NCBI GenBank assembly: GCA_950061135.1
Contig: CATLVU010000006.1
Coordinates: 1-46,621, forward strand
Reading direction: 5' to 3'
Source: an uncultured Oligoflexia bacterium
Lineage (GTDB): Bacteria; Bdellovibrionota; Bacteriovoracia; Bacteriovoracales; Bacteriovoracaceae
DNA length: 46,621 nt
The position numbers were made by a program, and so were the translations under genes. Positions 32,650 through 39,966 of this stretch are shown piece by piece. How positions within the stretch are numbered: position 1 is the first letter of the stretch; every line of letters begins with the position of its first letter. The notes beneath the pieces were generated by a model, which worked only from the letters and a program-made list of their open reading frames with translations, was not told where the DNA came from and did not search any database.

Positions 32650-32868
32650 TTAATTACAACTTGTTTCAATCCAGCCTTCTGATTTACGAACTTGCATTTG
32701 TCTTTTTTGTTCAGTTCCAATTGAGTCTAGAGTTAAAAATTCATTTTTAATATGTGCTACTTTCCATTTATGTACTTCGTCTGGTTTTTGTACACATTGG
32801 CCAACTTGTAGTTCGCTTTTTGAATTACACCCTGTGATTAAAATAAGAAAAATGAAATACTTAGACAT
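32650..32868 (-). CDS. Small lipoprotein (72 aa)
   Basis: Starts at ATG 32868 behind AAGGAAG; a longer ORF from 32907 has no ribosome-binding site and would overlap the previous gene more. MSKYFIFLILITGC is a lipoprotein signal with Cys14. The mature part has a VGQCVQKPDEVHKWKVAHI segment and a Cys near the end (ETSCN), so the two cysteines may pair. It overlaps the MgtC-family gene by 8 nt and precedes the MoxR gene by 2 nt. Function unknown. Confidence 0.75.
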   Translation of the reverse strand: MSKYFIFLILITGCNSKSELQVGQCVQKPDEVHKWKVAHIKNEFLTLDSIGTEQKRQMQVRKSEGWIETSCN

Positions 32869-33616
32869 GAGAACTTCCTTGTTTTGAAACATCAAACTCG
32901 TTATCAAGAACGGAGTGATTAATCTTTTTAATCCTAATAATCTCTTTCATTTTAGGAAGAATCCTCTCGAATGCACGAGGGTGAGCTGTTATATACATAC
33001 TCGTAATTTGCTCAGCAGACTCAGGCTTAAGCGGTTTATCTTCAATATGGTTTAGCTGTATATTTTCTGTACTGAGAATTTCAAGTGCTAATTGAGTGAC
33101 ATTCCCATATGATAAAAATTCAAGATGATAATATTTAAAGTCTTTTTTCTTTTCCGATAAAATTGAAACAGGATTGATTAGTCTAAGTGTTACTAAGACA
33201 GATAAAGAAAAGATGGATGCTATAATCGGGTAACCTGAGCCAACCGTATATCCGATTGCAGCAACAACCCAGATTGTGGCAGCAGTAGTAAGTCCGATAA
33301 TCCCACCTCTGCCTTGAATGATCGCACCTGCTCCAAGAAAACCAATTCCACTTACGATCTGTGCAGAGACTCTGTTGGGATCAATGACAGGGGAAGCACC
33401 TTTAAGGTTTAAAAAAGCAATGGAAGTGTAAATAGTTGCACCAAGACAGATCATAATATTTGTTTTAAAACCAGCAGCTTTCATTTTAAGCTCTCTGTCA
33501 AAACCAACCAGTCCGCCAAGTACGAGTGCGAAAAGAATTTGAATTAAAAAACCCATATAAATGGGTACAGTTCCAAAGAGCTCTAGTTGCATTGTTGAGT
33601 TGTAAACTTCTGTCAT
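32861..33616 (-). CDS. MgtC/SapB-family membrane protein
   Basis: A 251-aa inner-membrane protein with four to five helices in the first 150 residues. Family marks are LGGLVGFDRE, AAGFKTNIMICLGATIYT, SGIGFLGAGAIIQ and GLTTAATIWVVAAIG, all conserved in MgtC/SapB proteins. The C-terminal cytoplasmic part is an ACT-like domain. Members influence magnesium homeostasis and survival in hosts by modulating the ATP synthase or other transporters; the role here is unknown. It heads the transcript that continues into the small lipoprotein and MoxR genes. Confidence 0.92.
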   Translation of the reverse strand: MTEVYNSTMQLELFGTVPIYMGFLIQILFALVLGGLVGFDRELKMKAAGFKTNIMICLGATIYTSIAFLNLKGASPVIDPNRVSAQIVSGIGFLGAGAIIQGRGGIIGLTTAATIWVVAAIGYTVGSGYPIIASIFSLSVLVTLRLINPVSILSEKKKDFKYYHLEFLSYGNVTQLALEILSTENIQLNHIEDKPLKPESAEQITSMYITAHPRAFERILPKMKEIIRIKKINHSVLDNEFDVSKQGSSHV

Positions 33617-33705
33617 CTTGTAAGTTCCGATCTAATCAATTATTGTTGTATAAATTAATAAGATTCTAACTCTTTTTATTAGGATAAGTAAAACAAGGAT
33701 TACCG

Positions 33706-34212
33706 ATGGACTTTATGAAGTTTTTTAAATCTCAAACGGAAGAAACAGAAAAGTATGGAAGGTTGTTTAATAAGCTAAAAAAAGTTTATACCGACACCTC
33801 TGAGGATAATCTACTAAAATTAAGTTGTATTGCCGGCCTGTTCGCAAGAGTTGCTTATGTCGATCTGCACTTAGATATAAATGAAATTAAGAAAATGAAA
33901 GAGTTGTTATCTGATTGGTCTAGACTCGATGAACTTGAAACCGATAAGATTATTGATATGGCGATCGAAAATGTTAAGGAAATGGCAGATTTAGAAAATC
34001 ATATTTATACAAGAGTATTAAGCTCGGTTTTAAGTGAAGATATTAAGTATAAAATTATTCAATCACTTTTTTTAATTGCGGCCAGTGATGGAGAAGTTGC
34101 TTCTATTGAATCCGAAGAAATCAGACTAATTTGCAAAGGTTTAATTTTAACAAATCAGCACTATATTGCAGCAAGAGCAGAAGTACTTGAGTATTTAAAG
34201 GTGCTAAATTAG
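33706..34212 (+). CDS. TerB-family protein
   Basis: A 168-aa all-helical cytoplasmic protein. Two similar halves (LFARVAYVDLHLDINEIKKMKELL and LFLIAASDGEVASIESEEIRLICKGL) carry the paired acidic residues typical of the TerB fold, which binds metal ions in tellurite-resistance systems. No other ter genes are nearby, so it is a stand-alone TerB, probably acting in envelope stress. It is divergent from the MgtC-family gene. Confidence 0.85.
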   Translation: MDFMKFFKSQTEETEKYGRLFNKLKKVYTDTSEDNLLKLSCIAGLFARVAYVDLHLDINEIKKMKELLSDWSRLDELETDKIIDMAIENVKEMADLENHIYTRVLSSVLSEDIKYKIIQSLFLIAASDGEVASIESEEIRLICKGLILTNQHYIAARAEVLEYLKVLN

Positions 34213-34278
34213 CCTAACTGGAAAACCTAACTTGTTTTATGCTATTATTGAAAAAGAATAAATATGCTGAGGGTTTAA

Positions 34279-36093
34279 ATGGGCAATTTAAAAAGAAAAA
34301 AAGAAAACTCAAACCTTTTAAATGTAAAAGGTTTTAAATCTATTAATGGATCCCATCCAATTCAGAACAATTTAAAGGAAGCTTATGTTTCTTATCAAGC
34401 AAGAATCAGGCCTGAAGCTAAAATTAAATACTTCAATTACGATTTAGCAAAACAAATGGGACTGATTTCTAATTCTCATGATGAAGTTATGACTGAGGAT
34501 TTAGAAAGTATTTTAATCGAAACTTTTTCACTTCAGATTATTAATGAGTTTGATATCGAAAATAATAAAGAGTTTCCAGAAGAACTAATTAAAGATGGAA
34601 GTTATATGGCCACTCGTTATCTTCAGTTACAACATGAAGATAAAGTTGGTAAAAGTTCAGGAGATGGAAGAAGTATTTGGAATGGACATATAAAACATAA
34701 AGGAAAGATTTGGGATATCTCATCTTGTGGCACAGGAGCAACATGCTTAAGTCCTGCAACTAGTAAGTATAACAAGTACTTTGAGACAGGAGACCCTTCA
34801 ATCTCTTATGGCTGTGGCTATGGAGAATTAGATGAGGGCATGGCTTCAGCTTTATTTAGTAAAATTCTGCATTCTAATAATATAAAAACGGAGGAGACTT
34901 TAGTCATTTTTGACCTTGGTAAAAATGCTTCAATAAATGTTCGTGTTCATGAAAACTTAATTCGTCCAAGCCATATTTTCTTATATCTTAAGCAAAACAA
35001 TTTAGAGGCACTCAAGTCAATTGTTGATTTATATATCGATCGCCAAATGCATAATTCTGAAAAATGGGAGAAATGTCCAAAAAGCAAAAGATATGATTTT
35101 TTATTAAAATGTTTTTCTGAAGACATGGCACAAATTAGCGCTGACTTTGAAGATGAGTATATTTTTTGTTGGCTTGATTGGGATGGTGACAATATATTAA
35201 TGGATGGCTCGATTATCGATTATGGCTCCATAAGACAATTTGGTATGTTTCATCATGAGTACAAATTTGATGATGATGACCGATTTTCTACAAATATTAA
35301 AGAGCAAAAACAAAAAGCTAAGTATATGCTCCAGACTATGATCCAGGCAGTTGAATATATAAAGTCTGGTGAAAAAAGAGCGCTGAATGATTTTAAAGAC
35401 CATGAATTTTTATCAAGCTTTGAATCAACTTATAATAATAGAAAAAATCGGAACTTCTTATACAAGACTGGCTTTAGTGAAAAACATATAAAGCAATTAT
35501 TAAAAAGAAAATTAGAGCTTGTTGAAAATACGCGCGAGAATTTTTCATATTTTGAAAAGTTTAAATCGAATAAAGGTTTAATAAAGGTTCCAGACGGTGT
35601 GAACTGGCAAGTCGTGTTCTCAATGCGTAGGCTTTTAAGAGAATTGCCGAAAATATTACTTATGAGAGATGACCTCTTATCACAAGAGGAATTTATCTCT
35701 GTAGCAAAGGCTGAAAGTGTCGATGTAAGTGAGATCGATTTAAACTCTTATGGAACGAAAAAAATAAAAGATTTTCAAGCATCTTATTTAGATTTAATAA
35801 AAGCATGTGCTGATATTTTTCAAACAAATGAGTCTCATATTTTACAAAGAGTTGGTTCTCGCTCAAATGTCATTAACAAAGCTGATCGTGTAACAGGTGA
35901 TGCAATTACCTTAATCGTTGATAAACTAATAAAAAAAATACAAGACCCTGTTGAAATGCATGAGATGATAAATCTTATAAATGATACTCAAAGAATCGAC
36001 CCCGATGCAAAGAGTAAATATGCCAAAATCCCACCGAAGGGATTAATCAAAGAAATTATGAAAATAATTGTGGAGAACAGAGAAGGTATATGA
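34279..36093 (+). CDS. selO: SelO/YdiU-family protein, divergent pseudokinase
   Basis: A 604-aa protein related to SelO, which transfers AMP from ATP to proteins. Recognisable blocks are KYFNYDLAKQMGL near the N-terminus, GDGRSIWNG at 128-136, and WDGDNILMDGSIIDYG, matching the metal-binding and DYG-like segment of the family. The sequence differs from classical SelO (the usual YGYQFG and GSGRTPYSR forms are not seen) and there is a long insert and C-terminal extension. It is translationally coupled to the peptidase gene (4-nt overlap). I am confident of the superfamily, less of the activity. Confidence 0.75.
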   Translation: MGNLKRKKENSNLLNVKGFKSINGSHPIQNNLKEAYVSYQARIRPEAKIKYFNYDLAKQMGLISNSHDEVMTEDLESILIETFSLQIINEFDIENNKEFPEELIKDGSYMATRYLQLQHEDKVGKSSGDGRSIWNGHIKHKGKIWDISSCGTGATCLSPATSKYNKYFETGDPSISYGCGYGELDEGMASALFSKILHSNNIKTEETLVIFDLGKNASINVRVHENLIRPSHIFLYLKQNNLEALKSIVDLYIDRQMHNSEKWEKCPKSKRYDFLLKCFSEDMAQISADFEDEYIFCWLDWDGDNILMDGSIIDYGSIRQFGMFHHEYKFDDDDRFSTNIKEQKQKAKYMLQTMIQAVEYIKSGEKRALNDFKDHEFLSSFESTYNNRKNRNFLYKTGFSEKHIKQLLKRKLELVENTRENFSYFEKFKSNKGLIKVPDGVNWQVVFSMRRLLRELPKILLMRDDLLSQEEFISVAKAESVDVSEIDLNSYGTKKIKDFQASYLDLIKACADIFQTNESHILQRVGSRSNVINKADRVTGDAITLIVDKLIKKIQDPVEMHEMINLINDTQRIDPDAKSKYAKIPPKGLIKEIMKIIVENREGI

Positions 36094-36755
36094 ACTTAGC
36101 ACTATACGGTGGTGGATGCTCAGAAGAAGTAGAGGCGATAGATAGAGCTTTGTTAGATAACTTCTCAAATCCTTCAGAGATTAAGATGACTTTTATTCCT
36201 TCCTGTTCATACTTTGCCCAAGAAGATTATAATGAATTTATAGAGCAATACGAAAAGTTTAATATCCATAAAATTATAAAGTTTGAAGTTGATATGCCTT
36301 ATAGTGAAATTATGTGCGAACAAGTTTTTTCTTCTGATATTATTCATCTTGGAGGAGGCAATACTTTTTACTTTATAAAGCATCTACGAAAAAATAACTT
36401 TCTAAAAAAGTTAAAAGACTGGGTTAGGGCCGGTGGAGTTCTAACAGGCCTTAGTGCTGGTGCAATAATAATGACTCCTTCAATTAATACCGCATCTTTT
36501 CCTGATTTTGATAAAGATGATAACGAAGTAAATATAAAGAATATGAAAGGGATGAGTTTGGCCAGTTTCGAGTTTTTTCCTCATTATAAAAACTCAAAAA
36601 GATATGATAATGAATTAATTAAATATTCTAAACAATTGAGTGTTCCTCTTTACGCTTGTCCAGATGGCTCGGGTATTTTACAAAAAAATGGAAGTTTGAG
36701 CTTTGTAGGCAAGGTATCTTGTTTTTTCAATGGGAAGAAATTTTCTATTAACTAA
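36090..36755 (+). CDS. S51-family peptidase (peptidase E / cyanophycinase-like)
   Basis: A 221-aa serine peptidase of the class I amidotransferase-like fold. The nucleophile is Ser122 in GLSAGAI, preceded by HLGGGNTFYF (86-95), the other hallmark. Classical peptidase E removes N-terminal Asp from dipeptides. It overlaps the SelO-like gene by 4 nt, so the two may act on the same proteins or be expressed together by chance. Substrate uncertain. Confidence 0.87.
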   Translation: MNLALYGGGCSEEVEAIDRALLDNFSNPSEIKMTFIPSCSYFAQEDYNEFIEQYEKFNIHKIIKFEVDMPYSEIMCEQVFSSDIIHLGGGNTFYFIKHLRKNNFLKKLKDWVRAGGVLTGLSAGAIIMTPSINTASFPDFDKDDNEVNIKNMKGMSLASFEFFPHYKNSKRYDNELIKYSKQLSVPLYACPDGSGILQKNGSLSFVGKVSCFFNGKKFSIN

Positions 36756-36795
36756 TTAAAATTTCATAAATTTTGAATTCTTTCGATGAGAAAGT

Positions 36796-37917
36796 ATGGC
36801 AATTGAAGCAAAAGATTTTGTAAAGCTGGTAAAGTCAGCTGTAAGTAATGGTGTTAGTGATATTCATATCAGGACGAATGAAAAGCCATGCTTTAGGGTT
36901 CGGGGAGATTTGATACCAGTTAAAATGGACCCATTAACTTATGATGATGTTAAAGACTGTGCAAAGATTTTAATTAAAGATGAAAATGCTAAAGCCCAGC
37001 TTGATACTTTAAAAGAGCTAGATGGTTCATTTCAAATCCCTAAACTTTGTCGTCTAAGATATAATCTTATGCGCTATCAAGGAAAGATGGGGATTATCCT
37101 TAGAATTATAGACTCTGAAATACCTACCACTGAAAAACTGGGATTACCTAAAAGTATAAATAAAATTGCAATGACTCATAATGGACTTGTATTAGTTACA
37201 GGAGCTACAGGCTCAGGAAAAAGTTCAACTCTTGCAGCGATGATTAATTATGTTAATAAAAATAAAGCGGTTCATATATTAACTCTTGAAGATCCTGTCG
37301 AGTATATTCACAGCCCCATCAAGGCTCGAATCACCCAAAGAGAAATAGGTGAAGATACTGATGATTTTACAGCGGCCCTTAGATCAGCCCTGAGGCAAGA
37401 CCCTGACATTATTCTCATTGGGGAGATGAGAGATGCAGAAACAATAAGTATCGCATTGAAAGCAGCAGAAACTGGGCATTTAGTTTTTGGTACAGTTCAT
37501 ACGACAGATGCATTAAATACAATTGGGCGTTTAATTTCGATGTTCCCTCCTGAAGAACAAGATGCCGTAAGAGTAAGAATTGCTGATAATTTATATGCGA
37601 CAGTTAGTCAGAGATTATTGAAAACTGTTGATGGAAAAGGAAGGGTTGCAGCTCAAGAGATTATGATCACTTCTCCTGGGATAAAAGAAGCGATTGCAGA
37701 CTCTACAAAGACTTCTGATATTTATACCTATATTACAAAAGGTAAAAAAGGATCGGGAACGCAAACTTTTGATCAACATATAACAGATTTATATAATGAA
37801 GGGAAAATTTCTCTAGAGGAAGCGCGGGCGAGTGCCACTAGTCCTGATGATTTTGAGAGAAATCTTATGTTTGGAAATCAAGACAACGACGATGACGAAG
37901 ATGATGATTTCTATTAA
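36796..37917 (+). CDS. pilT: Type IV pilus retraction ATPase PilT
   Basis: A 373-aa hexameric ATPase that depolymerises type IV pili. Walker A GATGSGKS lies at 136-143, the Asp box and Walker B are in LTLEDPVEYIH and DPDIILIGEMRD, and the His box is HLVFGTVHTTDA. The usual C-terminal AIRNLI motif is not seen and is replaced by an acidic tail (DNDDDEDDDFY). Pilus retraction is needed for prey attachment and surface movement in related predators. It converges with dtd, sharing TTAA. Confidence 0.94.
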   Translation: MAIEAKDFVKLVKSAVSNGVSDIHIRTNEKPCFRVRGDLIPVKMDPLTYDDVKDCAKILIKDENAKAQLDTLKELDGSFQIPKLCRLRYNLMRYQGKMGIILRIIDSEIPTTEKLGLPKSINKIAMTHNGLVLVTGATGSGKSSTLAAMINYVNKNKAVHILTLEDPVEYIHSPIKARITQREIGEDTDDFTAALRSALRQDPDIILIGEMRDAETISIALKAAETGHLVFGTVHTTDALNTIGRLISMFPPEEQDAVRVRIADNLYATVSQRLLKTVDGKGRVAAQEIMITSPGIKEAIADSTKTSDIYTYITKGKKGSGTQTFDQHITDLYNEGKISLEEARASATSPDDFERNLMFGNQDNDDDEDDDFY

Positions 37918-38351
37918 AAGCTTAAATGGAATGTAACCGGGCCATCATTCGTTGAATGAACTTGCATATCAGCCCCAAAAACACCAGCTTGAACCTCTAT
38001 TCCCTGTTCTTTTAGTTTATCATTAAATAATTTGTAAAATATTTTAGCTTGTTGTGGTGGCATCGCTAGATCAAAGCTTGGCCGATGGCCTTTACTTCCA
38101 TCCCAGCTAAGTGTAAACTGACTTACTGACAAAATCGAGCCTTTTACATCAATTATATTATCGTTCATTTTTCCTTTTAAGTCTTCGAAAATTCTTAACT
38201 TCGAAATACGATAAATTGCATGGTCAATCTTTTCAATATCATCCTCGGACTCAAAGCAAACATAAAGTAGAAAGCCGTGTTTAATAGATGATATAATATT
38301 TTGATCAACTTCAACATGTGCTTCACTAACTCTCTGAACAAGTACTTTCAT
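37914..38351 (-). CDS. dtd: D-aminoacyl-tRNA deacylase
   Basis: A 145-aa proofreading enzyme that removes D-amino acids mischarged onto tRNA. It shows the start MKVLVQRVSEAHVEVD, the substrate motif SVSQFTL and the C-terminal NDGPVT motif that form the active site in the dimer. Normal length. Overlaps the upstream ChaN-like gene by one base (start 38351), so the two are probably co-transcribed. Confidence 0.95.
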   Translation of the reverse strand: MKVLVQRVSEAHVEVDQNIISSIKHGFLLYVCFESEDDIEKIDHAIYRISKLRIFEDLKGKMNDNIIDVKGSILSVSQFTLSWDGSKGHRPSFDLAMPPQQAKIFYKLFNDKLKEQGIEVQAGVFGADMQVHSTNDGPVTFHLSF

Positions 38352-39916
38352 TAAAAGAACCTTTTTTGATGCTTTTTAAAATCAATATCATTAAGAATGG
38401 TTTTCATGAGAAATTCTAAACTTTTAGAACAAGGTATCAATCCGAGTAAGTTTTCTATGGCATTAGTTTGGATGATACTTTTATAAGCTTTAAAATATAA
38501 GTATTCACCAAGAAAATGTCCTAAGTGTTGAGAAATCTTTTTTTGTTCAACTGTAGAATATGAATTGAGCTTTAAAAAATCAAACTGGTAGTCAATGATC
38601 TCAATGAGCAGGTGAATTCTTCTCAGTCTTTTTTGTAAAAGAAAGTCTTGGTATAAGTCACATTTTCGATGAGGATTAATTAGCTTTGAAAAAAAATAAC
38701 CAAAACAAGACTCGAAAATATTATTAATAAAATTTTCTTCGATATTAAAAGACAGTTGGTCTAATGATTTTTTCTGGAACGAGTAATAAATATGAGTTCC
38801 AGCGATATAGGAAATTCTATTTAATGAATAACTTGAGCAGTAATAAGTATTCTCATTTGGAAGTCTGAATGATTCACCGTTTTTTAGTAAATCCCAATAG
38901 TATTCCTTGAAATGTTCTGGCAGCTCATCAATTTGGTCCTCTACGTAATCAATACTGATATGATCATATAGATTATGGTCATCAATAACTTCGTCATTAA
39001 TATTAAGTCCTACTATATTTTTCATTTCAAGAACTAGATTTGAAAATGTCTCTTGAGTATCCTCAGAAAAAAACTTCTTTCCTGTTTCAATGATGTATTC
39101 ATGTAAGTCAAAGTCGGGGTCATTATAAAGATTCTCATACCAATAGAGCATGCTCTCATATTTAATCCACGGGGGAGAGGAGAGGATACAGAACTCTTCT
39201 TCATTAAATTTAAAGATCGGGGCCTCTGTAATTTGTTCATTTGTTTTCCAATAAACTTCATCTAAGTTTTGATGAATAATGAGTTGGGTGGAGTTTGGAA
39301 AAAGTTGTTTTACTTGTTTTGGGATTTTGTCACTAACAATATGAAGTTCTCCATAAAGTACTAAGCATTTGGCATCTTTAAAAAGATATTGGTTTTTCTT
39401 TAAGTGATTGGCGCAGAAAATATCTCTTTGTTTTAAGCCGGCACTTGTATTAACTGCAAGTAAATGAACATCTTTTTCTTTGGCCAATTGAAAGAGAACT
39501 TTGTAATGAGTCCATGGGAACTTCCACGACTTGCTATATTCGATAGAATCTAAAAACTCTAATTCAGTTAAATGCCCTTCTAAATAAGCATCAATACAAA
39601 CTTGCTTTGAGTGATGGATCATTTCAAGAGCGATGACAAATTTTGAGTCATTTTCTTCAAGAACCTTGATTACTCTTAAGGCATTTCTAATATTTTGATC
39701 AAATGTGTGAAAGTCACCAAGAAAAATAAAGTCTGACTTCAAAACTCTTTGCTTGAGTTCTTCAAGGTTACTTAGAGTAAAGTCTCGTTGGGCCATTAAT
39801 GATTGGTCATTAAGATATTCATTCAAAGAGTCACCTCTGTCCTCAAAAGACAAGGCTTTATGCTTTAAGTTTTCATAAATGCTTTTTCGACGTTTTAATA
39901 TCTCTAATTTCAACAA
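38351..39916 (-). CDS. ChaN-like (Tiki/TraB-fold) protein
   Basis: A 521-aa cytoplasmic-looking protein without signal peptide. The first 230 residues resemble the ChaN haem-binding uptake family: FIFLGDFHTFDQN, FVIALEMIHHSKQ, YSKSWKFPWTHYKVLFQLAKE and CLVLYGELHI carry the conserved acidic and histidine positions. The long C-terminal half is unrecognised and rich in Tyr, Phe and Leu. ChaN proteins are usually lipoproteins of 250-300 aa, so the missing signal and extra domain are unusual. Co-transcribed with dtd. Confidence 0.72.
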   Translation of the reverse strand: MLKLEILKRRKSIYENLKHKALSFEDRGDSLNEYLNDQSLMAQRDFTLSNLEELKQRVLKSDFIFLGDFHTFDQNIRNALRVIKVLEENDSKFVIALEMIHHSKQVCIDAYLEGHLTELEFLDSIEYSKSWKFPWTHYKVLFQLAKEKDVHLLAVNTSAGLKQRDIFCANHLKKNQYLFKDAKCLVLYGELHIVSDKIPKQVKQLFPNSTQLIIHQNLDEVYWKTNEQITEAPIFKFNEEEFCILSSPPWIKYESMLYWYENLYNDPDFDLHEYIIETGKKFFSEDTQETFSNLVLEMKNIVGLNINDEVIDDHNLYDHISIDYVEDQIDELPEHFKEYYWDLLKNGESFRLPNENTYYCSSYSLNRISYIAGTHIYYSFQKKSLDQLSFNIEENFINNIFESCFGYFFSKLINPHRKCDLYQDFLLQKRLRRIHLLIEIIDYQFDFLKLNSYSTVEQKKISQHLGHFLGEYLYFKAYKSIIQTNAIENLLGLIPCSKSLEFLMKTILNDIDFKKHQKRFF

Positions 39917-39966
39917 TTTACTCCTATTTTAAGTGTAAGCGAAAACCTAAAAAAAGAAAGATGGGA

